64,000 nt of DNA, from NCBI RefSeq assembly GCF_019279795.1, contig NC_056725.1, positions 1,072,329,413-1,072,393,412 on the forward strand. Direction: 5' to 3'. Position numbers and translations under genes: made by a program. Shown here in pieces: positions 46,809-59,672 of the stretch. Every line of letters begins with the position of its first letter. Position 1 is the first letter of the stretch. Origin of the DNA: Protopterus annectens (Eukaryota; Chordata; Ceratodontiformes; Protopteridae). The notes below the pieces were generated by a model that saw nothing but the letters and a program-made list of their open reading frames with translations, ran no database searches and had not been told where the DNA came from.

Positions 46809-49660
46809 TTAGCTCCCAGTACCTCTGTCAAGTAAAGCCACTGGAGTGATCCCTGGGGTGAATTTTCTATTTCTCATCCACTCATCAAGATTTCTTTTGA
46901 ATAGGGCCAGTGAGGTGCTCTGCTTGACATGTATGGGAAGTCTATTCCATAGCATGGGCAGTCTCTGGGTTATGAACCTGTCTCTCCAGCATGTTCTGTT
47001 GATTGTGGTAATGAGGTTGAGGTCTCTGGAGCGTGTGGTGCAGAGGGATTGGGATTTCTTCAGATGTAGCATTTCTTACAGAGCTGGGTCAGATGTGGCT
47101 TTGTAAGTCAAGCAGAGATTGCCCCTAAGTAGGCGATATGATACAGAGAATAGTTGGAGTTCTTTTTAGTCTGCCCATATAGGACAAATGTTTAAGGCCT
47201 AAGATCCTCTTTGTGAGGTACTTTTGCGGCCTCTTCAGTTGTTGCAGGTGTTTAGTGAGGTACATTCCAAATGAGGTATTGTACACAATGATTGGCCTAA
47301 TGAGGAAAGAGTAGAGGGAGACAATGACCTCTTTCTTCCAGGATGCAAAACCCTTAGTAATGAGATGTGCCACATAGAAGGACTTTCTGACCACAGTGGC
47401 AATGTGGTGGTCAAAAGAGAGATTGCTGTCAACCTGTGTTCTCAGATCTCTTATAAGGCCTTCTGTGTTCAGTGGACTACATCGATGTGGTAATTCATGG
47501 GAGCAGTTTTTTTTTCCAAAGAGCATGACAACACATTTTTTGGCATTGAGCTTAAGGCCATGGTTCGGACACCAGTCATTGGTCTCAGTGAGGCCTTTCT
47601 GTAGGATGTCAACATCACTTGGGGAGTTAATAATAGCTCCCAACTTGCAATTATCTGCGAACGTTGTCAGCCAGAGTCCCTTCATGTTGGCCTGGACTTC
47701 AGAGAAGTAGATACCAAACAGGAGAGGACCCAGGACCAAATCCTGTGGAACTCCACTAGAGACTGGCCGTCAGTCTGACTTGGAATCAGCTACTTTCACA
47801 CTGTGGTTTTTACCTGTGAGCCAGTTTGCAATCCACCTAGTGATATAAGAGTTGATGCCTAGCTTTGTGAGTTTTTCTATGATTCCTAAGAGGGGAATGG
47901 TATCAAAGGCCTTGGCCAGATCAAGGTAGGCTGTATAAACCACCTTGCCTTCATCCACAGCTCTGGTAACTGACTCAAATAAGTTGATTAAGTTGAGCAG
48001 GCATGATCTACCCTTAACAAAACCAAACTGTGTGGGATCCAGAGTTTGGAGATTTCCTATATCCTTGTTTATTAGTTCCATGATGATGTGTTCCATAACG
48101 TTGCATATCAGACTCTTCAGGCTAATGTAGCAATAGTTCCCAGGGTCTGTAGTCACTCCTCCTTTGTGAAGAGGGATGTCTGTAGCAGTGTGCCATTTGG
48201 TAGGGACAAAGCCTGGGGTGAGGCTGTGATTGAACAGGGCACACAGGTGAGGTGCCAGTTCACTCTGTAGTTCATGTAGAACACAGCCAAGGATATTGTC
48301 ACGTCCCATAGAAGCTGTATTTTTGGCCTTGGACAGTGCTGTTTTAACCTGTGCAGCAGTAATACTGGATGCCTGGCAATCTACTGGTATTGTGACTGGT
48401 CCCTTGGAGGGGGGGTAAAGTTGGCACTGAATCTGTCAGCCAGTATATTGGCAATATCTGTGGGCTCGGTATAGGAGGTACCATTGTGCAGTAGCTCAGA
48501 GAAAATCTGGGTATTGTTGTGGAGATTTTTTACATAACTATAGAAGGCCTTGTGGTTGTCTTTACTATCTGTTGCAATTCTGTTTTCATAACTAGCTTAA
48601 GAGGATTTGATGAGGGATTTCAACTTTTTGTTGAGGCTGATAAGGGAGCTTTTCCAGACTTGGGACTTCACCTTATTCTGCATCAGCTTCTTCCTTCTGT
48701 TGTAGAGTTTGTTTATGGCAGGTGACCACCAGATTGGCTTCCTTTTTTTGGAGGAGAGCATCTTGGTTCGGTTGGGTATGGCGAGATCCATGCATTTGTG
48801 TATGCGTTCGTACAGTGCATTGGTGTATGATTTCGTGGTCATGCAACTGATCTCCATTTGCATAGGTGCAGTGAAGTTAGCCACCTCTGTTTTTAGGAGC
48901 TCAAAGTTAGCTTTGGAGGAGAAGGTTTTCATGGTGGTTACCTTTGTGGGGGGGGGGGGTGGATTCCAAAGTGATTAGTTTGTGGTCAGATCTCACCAGG
49001 GAGGAGTTGACTATCGGTGTAGAGCAATGGTCTCCCATGTTAGTAATGACCAGGTCAAGGATGTTGCTACCTCTAGTGGGGGTAAGAATGAGCTGGTCCA
49101 GGGCATTGGAATTAATGAATTCCAGGAAAAGTTGGGCAAGTGTATCGGTACATGAGTAGTTTTTGCAGTTAATGGAGGAGTAGTTGAAGTCGCCCAGTAT
49201 GAGAGTGTTAGGTTGGACCTTAATATTCTCCAGGGTGCTTAGGAACATGAAGTGTGAGTTTTGGGATATGGTTGGGGACCTATAGTAGGCTACAACCTGA
49301 ATCGTTGTCTTACCCAATGTTAGCTGCACCTAAAGTATCTTGGGATACCAGTCTGGGGGTTTGCACATCCTTTATGAACGTGGCAACACTGCCACCTTTG
49401 GAGCTTTGATCCAAGTTCTGGGGCCGAAAGGTGTGGAATGAGTTATAGCCTGGTAGTGTAGGGGTGTTTTCTGCTACCTTGAACCAGGTATTTGTTACAG
49501 CACAAATGTCAATGTTTTCCATTTTAAGGAGTGCTTCGAGCGAGTGCATTTTGAGATTTAGACTTCTAGCACTGAGCAGCATGACACTCAGATTGCATTT
49601 GTTTGTAGCTGCTACGGTGGTAATTTGGTCTTTGAAACACTGCATAAAAAGGCACTTTAG
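46809..49660 (-). pseudogene. CR1 copy 3 ORF2 remnant
   Basis: Pieces in several frames. 49645-49310 has VMLLSARSLNLKM and TNTWFKVAEN. 49329-48907 has ILGDFNYSSI and VRSDHKLITLE. 48932-48597 is the linker (WWSPAINKLYNRRKKL). 48309-47770 has AYLDLAKAFDTI. 47739-47125 has LGPLLFGIYFSE, and FADN in place of FADD, so a catalytic Asp is lost. 47072-46809 is the C-terminus, ending LLDRGTGS. Homopolymer C-runs near 48410 and 48945 coincide with frame changes. Confidence 0.85.
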
Positions 49661-49835
49661 GGGTGGAAAGAGCCTTGGCCAGTATCCAGAAGTCCAGGGG
49701 TGACAGATGCAGGCAGGCCATCTCTGTCAAAGCATTGAGGTCTGTCAGTCATGTCATTCCAGGCAGACAGATAATGGATCCCCTTAGATTGACATCAGAA
49801 ACTTAGCCAATTGTTGAAACATTCCATCTTGGAAC
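49622..49835 (-). pseudogene. CR1 copy 3 ORF1 tail (end of esterase domain)
   Basis: The minus strand encodes remnants matching the esterase C-terminus (NNWLSF, KGIHYLSAWNDM, then RDG) with one stop and a shift. The slip heptamer seen in copies 1 and 2 has only five T here. Confidence 0.7.
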
Positions 49836-51239
49836 ATTACCCTTCGGGAACTTTCTAATCAAATAGTAACATCATGCACACTACTAGGGTACATTGCCAT
49901 CAGGTTAATGATGAGTACATCTGTGTAGCACTCCACCTGATGACTCAGTATGGCAATTCCTTTATGTTGAAGCACAGTTCTAAACCCTCTCCAGAAGAAA
50001 TTGTAATTTGTTTGTGGGTGCAATCAATTTCACTGAGTTGATGGGGAAAACTGGCTATGACAAAGAACCATTTCATGACAGCCTGGTGCTTTCATAGAAA
50101 TAGTGACTGTCTGGGACATTTCTACAGTATCAGCCATGTACTGCAGGAGTATACGAAGGCCAATATACCAAGTCTAAGACAAACCTTTGTTTCTACTGAC
50201 ACAGGGCTAAAATGCAAGCTGTGTAAGGACACGTGGAATGCACACATACATGTGGGGTGCACACAGCCTGCACCAACTCTATATCTAGTCTATATCTAGC
50301 CATTATTTCCTTGTCAGAGAGCTGGCTTAACTGCAGTCTGGCTTGCCACAGTGCTGGATATGTGTGGATGTTAGGGAACGTTTGCACTGCTGCTCTTCTT
50401 CTCTTTTTTGCTTCTTTTTGTCATAATGACTGCTCCTTCCAATGTCCCTCCATTGTCTTTCTCTCTAATCTCTGTCATCCCACATCTGGCTTGTCTGTAG
50501 CCTTGGCTGTTTTACTCACATAAAGTTACTCCCATATTTCCTTTCACAAAATTAATATGACTGAATCATGTGCATTTTCTAGTCAGCATATCTGATAAAG
50601 GTATACTTGACCTTCTCCAAATGGCCATTTACAAATGTCTTGTCTGCATGCATCTCACTATGTGCCATCATTGTCACCAGTGTCATTGTGCTATATCTCA
50701 TTTTACTAAAATTACACAATTGAAACACAGTTGTATATGTCTATGTACAAGTAACCTTAACCCCAGCCAAGTAAATTAAACATTAGATGATCGGTGTTCT
50801 TAAGGGCAGCTGTACATTGCCATCCATGGAGTTGTATGCATTGTTTTGCACACCATAAATATATCTATCATTTCTGCTAGATCTGCTAAATCTTAGCAGA
50901 AGAACTTGTGGGTCATAACCTCAGTCAACTCTTACTACATATTTATCTCCAGTTTCTGAAACCACTAGCTATGATCCTAACACAACAAGTTTTGCAAGGG
51001 TTATAAATGCATTCTTCTTAACAGCTCTGTCTTCCCTGCTGACTGCTCTCTCATCCACTTATTTTGAGGAATCTTTTGGTGGATACACTGAAATGATTTA
51101 TAGGTTCTTGTCAGTACATCAAGGGCAGAAACAATGCACTTTCTAAGAGTGAAAAAAACCCAACATCGATGTTACATTAACAAAGATGCTTACAAAAAGA
51201 TAATAGATATATTTCAGTGGTCCACATATCCTCTGTATC
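49836..51239. other. Unique DNA, nothing recognised
   Basis: No domain-bearing frames. Flanks the 5'-truncated CR1 copy 3 on one side and a LINE 3' tail on the other. Confidence 0.5.
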
Positions 51240-51922
51240 CCCCTGTTGATGGGAAGAGGGTGCAACTTGCACAGTAACAGAGCCTTAAATATATTAAGCT
51301 CAATCAGCCTTGAAAGGTATTATAATATTCATTTCTCACTGTGGTTCAGAAACCACACACCTTGGATTTGGCAAGCTTCAAAATTTATGCAATGTGTCTT
51401 GGACGTGTCCTTGCCAAACATAACATCTATGCTCAATCACTTCACCACCACCCCCAGTATCTTATTACCTATCCTCAAACATCCCCTCAACCATTCTGCT
51501 TCAACTCTCTACCGACTAACACATTTATACCTTCCTCCCATCTGTCATACTTCACTCAAACTTATCCATCTCTTCAACTATTATTCCTATAAATTATTTA
51601 ATTTTTCCCCCTCAAACACTTTCCAAACATTCTGTTTAATTGTTTCATTGTGTAGGATATACTTGTAAGATAAATAGCCTGTATTCTGATGTATTGAAAT
51701 ATTGTATTCTCTATACTCTCTGATTGTATCTTAAAAACGATGTCAAGATCTTTTGCTTGTATTTAATATATTGTTTGAATATACTGTATTATCTGTTAAT
51801 GAATGTACTTGAGATTTTCTCCCCCAGCCTCCATTGAAAATGGATCCCTGACCCAGTCACACTTTCACGGTTACCAAATGTTAATAATAATAATAATAAT
51901 AGTAATAATAATAATAATAATA
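51240..51922 (+). mobile_element. 3' UTR fragment of a LINE A/B relative
   Basis: The end (about 51815-51885: gattttctccc, cctccattgaaaatgga, caaatgtt) matches the LINE A and LINE B termini in order and spacing. It is followed by a TAA microsatellite (about 51885-51922). The upstream bases are pyrimidine-rich like that UTR, but the left limit is a guess. No ORF part is recognisable. Confidence 0.65.
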
Positions 51923-54139
51923 TGCATTTGAAGAAAATGCATGCTCCCATGATTCAGCAGGTTATTGTCATCACTGTACTTTAAATGGTAAGTTTATCAT
52001 ATCAAGATTTTATTACAGAGTATGACTTCTCCTTCATGTTGTAGTGTTAATAACTAATTTGCTTTTCTTACGTTCTTTTATGCAGATCATTACTCAACAA
52101 CATCTGCTTGCTTCTGTGTTAATACTGAACACTCTGTAGACAGTCGCATTAATATCACACCACATTCGTTCACTGGTCTGTGTTGCCATGAGACAAAGAC
52201 ACACCCACACACATATATAATAGAAGCCTGCAGCTCATACAACACAATGTCTAGTCTCGTCTTGCTTTTCTATGTCATGTGATCTATTTTAATGTCACCT
52301 TATTCTGCTATAATAGTAAACATATTTGCTAAACTGAAAATTGACTGACAGCAGGTTCTCCAAACACTGTGTGTGTGAAGAAATATTATAGAAAGTAATT
52401 TCAATGACAGCGGAGTTTTTTTCTTTACTCCATTATGTGACATCAAAGTAGGTATATTTATGCTGAGGGGGGGTGAGTGTCCTACCACATATGGGGTGTA
52501 AAAGGGCTTGCCTCCCTGCAAAAACAAAACAAACAAAAAAACAACAACAAGAACAACAAAAATTACTCCAAGTTTTGCCGAAACTGCATTCAGTATTTTT
52601 TTTAATGAGTTGTTATGTGGATCATTGTTGTTAATTCATTAGCATAAATTCACATATCTGTGCTCAGTGTCTGATAACCACCCAAACTATCACACTTTAT
52701 GAAATTGTACCTTTAATGAGCCATTCATTTCAAAACTTCCTTGAGCAGCACTGTCGCTTTTCAACAAGGGTGGCACTTGCTCCTGAAAAACAGCTTTTTT
52801 CACTACAACATTGCTCACCATCCTCCCAACTTTCACAGACCCTCCACATTCTTCATGTGTGGATGCAGTTATTATGCATCTTAATGGCCTCCTGTAATTG
52901 TATCATGGCTAGTGCTATACATGAAACAATGGTAACTACTACCCATTTTTGGGGTATCTTAATGCATCACCCTGGGTCAAAGAGATAAAAACACAAGTAA
53001 ATCACAGCTAATTATGTCTAGAACCAGAAATAATGTTAAGGGTGGTACTCACAGTCTGGGATTTTCAAACTGAGTAATGGTTATAGGGGAAGAGTGACAC
53101 GATGTATATGTAAATAAACCCTGCACAGGTTATTTTTGAGAGTATATGCCTACTTATGCTAGATGTGGGAAGCACTAGGATTAGTATGACTTTGTATGTA
53201 CTAGGATATTATGGATGAGCACAACTACGTGTACTCATAGTTCAAAGACTTCAGGCAAGTGGCAAACTCCACAGCTGTTAGTTTTAATATTGAAAAAAAG
53301 ATATTTAATATTTTTTATATAGGGGTATCCTTGTTGGACACCCTGATGTTTTCATTAAAAAAGGGTGAGATAGCAAAGACTAAAAAAGGGACACAGACAA
53401 CAAAAAGGGACATACAAGAGGAGCACATCAAAAAGGATGTATTTAAGGAGGTGGGAGAGAAGATTGGTTATATTTTTGTCAGGGGATAGACTCCCTATGT
53501 TCTTTATTTTTTGCGTAAAAGGGTAGTGTGGGTAGAAAATAGATAAGAGGGTACAGGACAAGGGTTAAGGAGAGGAAGAGGGTGAAGAGGAGTGGTGCAA
53601 AGCAACATTTCCTGTTCCACAGGGCATCAAATGATTCCACTGCCAGATGGCATTGCAGTGGACAACCCTAATTTTTCAGGGGGCAGGGGCAAGTGATGAT
53701 GCAGTTGTTGGCACTGACCGTGTCAGTGAGTCTTCCACACACTGACGCCATTTGTACATGACCTGCTCCACTACATCCACAACCAAAGCCTCCATTCAGT
53801 GAAGCTCGCCAGGCTGCCACTTTCTATGGGTGCCTATAAGACAAGTGTCACCACCCCAACCATGTGAAGACATCTCTGCATGAGCTGAGGGTTAATATTC
53901 TCTAACCTATGGCTGGGCTGCTCCTGATGAATTTAGTTCAGTATAAAATTAACATAAATGGGAGAGAGAGAAAATAAAGAAGGGCAAAGGAATGCATAAT
54001 TAAAATAAGGAAAAACTGAAAAGGGGGCAAAGTGAAAATACACTAAGTAAATTCACAAATAATGTTAGCATTCAGTTCCTTATTATAAAACAATTTTATT
54101 TTTATAAATCTTTGCTGAACTGAAATTGAATATACACAA
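51923..54139. other. Unique DNA, nothing recognised
   Basis: AT-rich, with an A-rich patch at about 52518-52560. Short frames only, without family resemblance. Confidence 0.5.
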
Positions 54140-54349
54140 AGTGCCTATGCATACATGGGAACAATGAAATATGAAGTGCTTATGAGTACAAGGGAACATT
54201 GATATGGAAAGTGCTTATGTATACATCGGAACAATGATATGGGAAGTGCTTATGTATACATGGGAATAGTGATATGGGAAGTTCTTATGTATACATAGGA
54301 ACAATGATATAGGAAGTGCTTATGTATACCTGGGAAGAATGAGTATATT
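54140..54349. repeat. Six-unit 35-bp minisatellite
   Basis: Units start at 54140, 54175, 54210, 54245, 54280 and 54315, exactly 35 bp apart. The core is agtgcttatgtatacat, then ggaacaatgatat. Point differences but no indels between units. Confidence 0.9.
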
Positions 54350-54579
54350 CCTGTAAAGTCTTGGTGGGGGTTCCATTTTGTACTCTAATATAGCAAAATA
54401 AATGAGAATTACAAGTCATATTTGTGCCTGATATCCATTTTTTTCTTGCAATATTATACAGAAACCACTCTTTATACATACTTGCAGTTACATATAGTAA
54501 TGAAATCAGCTCATTCACTCCAGTGGAGCTCAGGAAGTTTGCACTGTAACTTTCAATGGGCGAAGCCTAAGCCTTTTGA

Positions 54580-56987
54580 CAGGTTCGTAGGTAGGTACTA
54601 AGCTATCCTCCCTAGGGCCTATATAAGCTTAGCCAAAAAGGTACCTGGCTTTCACCACCAAAAAATATTTTCCTGTGCCCCTGTCGAGCAGAGCCACAGA
54701 GATGATCCTCGGGATGAATTTCCTATTTCCTGTCCAATCATCAACATTTTTCTTGAAGAGTACTAATGAGGAGATTTGTTTGATATAGGTAGGTAGTTTG
54801 TTCCAGAGTATGGCAAGCCTCTGGGACAGTAATCTAACCCTCTAGCATGTTCTGTTTATTGTGGTGACAAGGTTTAGGTCCCTAGAACATGTAACTCAGA
54901 GGGATTTGGATTTCTTTAAGTGGAGCATGTCCAACAGCTCTGGGTTTGACATACCTTTCTATGTTAGGCAGAGATCGCGTCTGAGTAGGCGATATATGAT
55001 GGAATAAAGCTGGAGTTTTTTGAGATGGTCTGTGCAGGGCATCTGTTTGAGGCTGGTAATCCTCTTTGTGAGGTATTTCTGTGGCCTTTCCAGTTGTTTG
55101 TGAGGTACATACCAAAAGGGCCGTTGTACTCTTTAATGGGTCTAATGAGTGATGAGTAGAGGGGAACAATAACCTCTTTTTTCCTGGATGAGAAACCTTG
55201 ATGAGGTGTGTCAGGTAGAAGGATTTCCTGACTACTGAGGTGATGTGATTACCAAAGGAGAGACTACTGCTGACCTGTGTCCCAAGGTCTCTTTATCACA
55301 CTTTCGGAGTTAAGGAGACTACCACCTATGTGGTAGCTCATGGGTGCAGAGTTTATACCAAAGGGGATGACAATGCACTTTTTGGCATTGAGCTTAAGAC
55401 CATGGCTTTGACACCAGGCATCTGTCTCAGTAAAGCCCTTTTGTAGGATGTCCACATCGTTAGGAGTTTTGATTATGGCTCCTAGTTTGCAGTCATCTGC
55501 GAACTTCATTAGCCAAAGACATTCTGTGTTAGCCTGTACTTCAGAAAAGTAGATACCAAACATTAGAGGACCCAGGACTGAACCCTGTGGTACTCCACTT
55601 GTCACTGGTCTGAAGTTGGATTTGGAGTCTGCTACTTTCGCAGTGTGCATTCTGTCAGTGAGCCAGTTGGCAACCCATCTTGTGACATAAGGACTTATAC
55701 CTAGTTTAGTGAGTTTATCTATAATTCCAGAGTAGGGGATGGTGTCAAAAGTCTCGGCGAGATCTAGATAGGTTGTGTGAACCACCTTACCCTCATCTTT
55801 GGCTTTGGGGACTGCTTCAAAGAAGTCTATCAGGTTTAGAAGACATGATCTGCCTTTTACAAACCCGTACTGGGTGGGGTCCAGAGTTTAGAGATTACCA
55901 ATGTCTTTGTTTATAAGTTCCATTATGATACATTCCATGGCCTTGCAGACCATGGTCATTAGGCTAATGGGGTGGTAGTTCCTGGGGTCCATGGTGGCTC
56001 CCCCTTTGTGTAGTAGGATAACCATCACTGTGCGCCATTCAGTGGGCACAAAGCCTGAGGTGAGGCTATGATTGAACATGCTGCTTAGGTGGGGTGCCAG
56101 TTCATTCTGCAGTTCATGTAGAATGCAGCCTGGGTTGTTATCAGGTCCCATGGATGCTTTGTTCTTGGCTTTGGAGAGTGTGTTTTTTACCTGTGCAGCT
56201 GTGATTATAGGAACTTTGCATTCTTCCAGTATAGAGATGAGCCCATTAGGGTGTGAGGGGGGGGGGGGTAAAGTTAGCACTGAACCTATCTGCCTGGATG
56301 TTAGCAATATCAGTTGGTTCTGTATATTTAGTGCCATTGTGCTGTACCTCAGAGCAGATCTGAGTGTTGCCATTGAGATTCTGGACATAGCTATAGAATG
56401 CTTTGTGGCTGTCTTTAAAATCAGTGGCAATTTTGTTTTTATAACTAGCATTGGAGGATTTTATGAGGGATCTCAGCTTCTTACTGAGGCTGACCAGGGA
56501 GTTCCTCCAAACATGAGATTTTACTCTTTTTTGCAACAGTTTCGTTCTTCTGTTGTAGTTTGTATATGGCAGGGGACCACCAGATTAGCTTCCTTTTTTT
56601 TGGAGGATAGCATCTTGGTTCTGTTAGGGATAACATGATCCATGCACTCATGTAAGTGCTTATAAAGTGCATTTGTGTAGGATTCAGCAGTTGTACCGCT
56701 ATTGTCCATCTGCATGGGTGTTGTGAAGTTTGCCACTTCTGTCTTAAGAAGCTTGAAGTTGGCTTTGGAGAAATTTTTTATGGTGGTTTCCCTAATGGGG
56801 GGTGGGGGCTAGATGTGGATGTCTAGGGTGATTAACTTGTGGTCAGATCTGACCAATGAGGAACTGACCTCTGGTGTGGAACACCAGTCGCCCATGTTGG
56901 TAATGACCAGGTCTAGAATATTGTTGCCCCTGGTGGGGGTGTGGATAAGTTGATCCAAGGCATTGGAATTTATGAATTCCAGAAAAC
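54580..56987 (-). mobile_element. CR1-type LINE, copy 4, 5'-truncated in the endonuclease
   Basis: The 3' terminus near 54580 has the octamer-like acctacgaacct end and the conserved tail. Homology ends at about 56987, inside the endonuclease (after the codons for LEFINSNA). Left of that, the sequence is unrelated. Confidence 0.85.
54660..56985 (-). pseudogene. CR1 copy 4 ORF2 remnant
   Basis: Pieces in several frames. The endonuclease end and linker are at 56985-56481. 56451-55888 has an RT start with VILLHKGG and a shift in a long C-run near 56255-56268. 55785-55264 has TYLDLAETFDTI, GVPQGSVLGPLMF and FADD. The C-terminal part (about 55170-54680) is badly scrambled. It is clearly non-functional. 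Confidence 0.8.
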
Positions 56988-57299
56988 ATTGATGTCCTCA
57001 CATTTCAAACAAATGTTCATATCTCTGGAAACATAGGGGTTATGAAAGTAGTATAAATGGAAAACTCTTCAGCACAAATTGTTTTTATAGTGGCAGTATT
57101 CTATAGGTTCTAGGTCTTAAACCAAATTTTACAAGTGACATTAAACACAAATTATTACATTAGTAATATTTTGTAAACAACTTACAATATCTCAGCAACC
57201 ATTCAACTTACACACAAACTGTCAGCAGCATTTTATTCATCTAGCTGGCAGCTTTCATATGAGGCTAAGGAGTTCTGTCTGTGTTTCTTTGTTGTTGAG
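56988..57299. other. Flank of the Penelope-like insertion
   Basis: Unclassified AT-rich DNA. It is contiguous with 62144 onward once the Penelope-like element is removed, judged from the target duplication. Confidence 0.6.
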
Positions 57300-57313
57300 A
57301 TATTTAGAAAAAT
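57300..57313. repeat. Target-site duplication, left copy
   Basis: atatttagaaaaat, repeated exactly at 62130-62143 on the other side of the Penelope-like element. Confidence 0.8.
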
Positions 57314-57613
57314 CATCAAAATGTACAGGATGGCACAACGACTCAGCTTGAACAGGTCACAATTTATTGATTAACAAAACAACACAATATCCAGAACAAG
57401 CTCTATATGTCACAAAAGTTAAGCGCTTTCATCTGTCCAATGCAGACTTCCTCAGAACTGCCATATTTAGTTGCGTATCACTTTTTATACTCAATTTTGG
57501 CACCAAAACTTTTTGAAATTTTAAAGTGATCCCTCATAATAGAACAACTATTACAAACAGCTAATATGTATATATATAAAATGCATAATAAATTAATTAA
57601 TTAAATTAAATAA
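57314..57613 (-). repeat. PLE1 left terminus: inverted copy of segment I
   Basis: Reverse complement of about 61799-62094, roughly 95 per cent alike with small indels. It includes the last dozen or so bases of segment D at its inner end (ttaaattaaataat). It carries the hammerhead-like motif on the minus strand (57385-57467). Confidence 0.85.
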
Positions 57614-57746
57614 TAATATGACAAGTTAGGGTGTATGTGACAAGTAATCAATTACCGCACATTATTGCATATACATTTTTAACAGAAGTATGGTTTTACA
57701 ATTAGAATTTTAAGTGTTAGTATAGTGCTACTTATTATTTAATTTA
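57614..57746 (+). repeat. PLE1 direct terminal repeat D, left copy
   Basis: 133 bp from aatatgacaagttaggg to ttatttaatttaa. Matches 61680-61812 with one difference (tatagtgc versus tatagcgc). Followed directly by segment T (ccttttggttcaatta, to about 57790), whereas in the right terminus segment I lies between D and T. Confidence 0.9.
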
Positions 57747-57784
57747 ACCTTTTGGTTCAATTACGTTGTTGTTCCTGCTGAGAT

Positions 57785-59474
57785 TTGTACGCTTGTGTCG
57801 GTATGGAGGGTTCCAATGAGGTTCCTCAGGCTGCATCGGACAGGGATGAATTAAGCAAACTTCAATTGGATATCGCTGAACTCAAAGAGGAGATGTCCCG
57901 TTTGGCAGCATTGGTTGGACGTACCTTAGCTGCCCTCAGTACTACTGAAGCGGTAAAATCACTTGACTTACAGCCGGAAATACCGGCCGGTTTTGAAGTA
58001 GTTTCAACTAACAGCGTGGAGACTCATACAAGGAACAATACTAGTTCACCTTGCGAGATACCCAATGGTCAAAGACAACATACATTGGATGACAATCATT
58101 CCTTAAATCGTTCCCCAGGTGGACCATTATTGAGTCGCTGCAGAGACATCAGTAAAAACTCACTCAATGAGTTTACTTTTGATTTTAGTATGTTTCATGC
58201 GCACAGTGAAACGGAAAGGTTGGGAGCGAGACCTAAGCGTCCTATGACTTTGAAAACATATGCTGGTGTATCGAAAACACATGTGGACAATTTAAAAGGT
58301 ACTGATTATAACACAATTAATTCTACTGCCTACAATAGTAAAGGGTGCAAAAGTAGTAAGGCAACTGTGACTGAAAACTATCAAAGTAAAGTTAGACCAA
58401 CGAGTGTTACTGTTGGTGATTATTTGGAATGTTTTTTAAAAGATGATTATGAATTTACAAAATATGACAGAAATGACAGTGTGGTTGACCACTGTACAAA
58501 AGATTTTAATGTCACCATTAAAGAGAAAATACATTTATTAGGTAAAAAGCTATTGTCTATCAAGAATTTAAAAATTGAAAATGCGTATTTCACTAAATGT
58601 ATATCATTGAAGATTGTTCCCAAAGGTATTAGATTTTTAAAATACATATGGGGGTTGATTTTACCTCTAGAACTATGAATGAGTTCAATTTGTTATTTGA
58701 CAGCTTTGGGTACAACTTCATGAGGTTGTTAATTAAGAAGAATGACAAAAAAATAACAACAGAATTGATACATGATGTTGACATGTTAAACCAGGAAATT
58801 GTGATTCACAAATTGTTTACACAATGGACTGAGTTATATGAAAAGCAATTTACCCAAGCTGACCAAAAAGCATGTGATATATACAATAGGAAAGGAAGGA
58901 AAATTATTCGTGACATGGATCAATACACTCACCATAGAGCATACATTTGGCCCAAGAATAGAGAAAAGGGTAGATATTTTAGACCTGATGAAACTACTGT
59001 AGGTGGTGAAGTGAACGTTCACAAAGATAGAGTTGTTCCTCCATCAAAAAACTCAGTTACATCCTGGAACAGGAGAAAGAGACAATAGCACAAGACAATG
59101 GCAATAAAACAGATGATCTGGATATAACAGTTCTTGACAATGTCAATAAAATATTTACTAAAATATATGATAAGGATTTAATGGTGAGTAACAATACACA
59201 GTCATTAGTCATTTCAGAAACGAGTCAAGTTTATGTAGGAAATGTGGACAAGGCACCTTCAAGGTGTGTGGACAACAATGTTATTACCACATACAATGGT
59301 TTCAAAGTATTCCACTACACTAATTTTGTTATTTCTGAAGACTTTTATAAATTATTCTCTAAGGGAATAAAGTTTATACCCACAGCTGACATTAATTTAG
59401 TGGATACTATCACTGAATTAAAACTATTTTGTCATAGACTGAACTTAGCTATTCAGTTTGAGAAGGATGAATAA
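57785..59474 (+). pseudogene. PLE1 N-terminal region of the polyprotein
   Basis: 57785-58678 includes a heptad-rich stretch (ELSKLQLDIAELKEEMSRL) suggesting a short coiled coil, then Ser/Thr/Asn-rich sequence. A one-base shift in a G-run near 58650 leads to 58648-59088, and a shift in an A-run near 59046 to 59181-59474, where TAA (59472) interrupts. The last part (FKVFHYTNFVIS, GIKFIPTADIN) has counterparts in PLE2. These stretches precede the polymerase in Penelope-like proteins. Their function is unknown. Confidence 0.75.
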
Positions 59475-59672
59475 GACAATAGAACCAGCTGTAAAAGGAA
59501 TACGAACATTCTTAAGAAGAAAAGTACTTATATTCCTGTTAGCAATCCTGTCATAGGTAGTTTTGAGAAAATAGTTAGTCAAGATATATACAGTTTTTAT
59601 AGAACTCAAAGAATCAACCATAAGAATAGTAGTGAATGGAAAGACAACTTAACTACAGGTGAGAGAGTATGT

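Larger units (their letters stand above)
46720..49835 (-). mobile_element. CR1-type LINE, copy 3, 5'-truncated in ORF1
   Basis: The 3' terminus (about 46720-46745) carries AACCTATG-type octamers, then a tail like copies 1 and 2. Homology runs through all of ORF2 into the last part of the ORF1 esterase and stops near 49835. 5' truncation is the usual outcome of CR1 insertion. Confidence 0.85.

Noticed and set aside
48519..49159. Plus-strand frames across CR1 copy 3
   Set aside because: Shadows of the minus-strand ORF2; the family alignment is on the minus strand.
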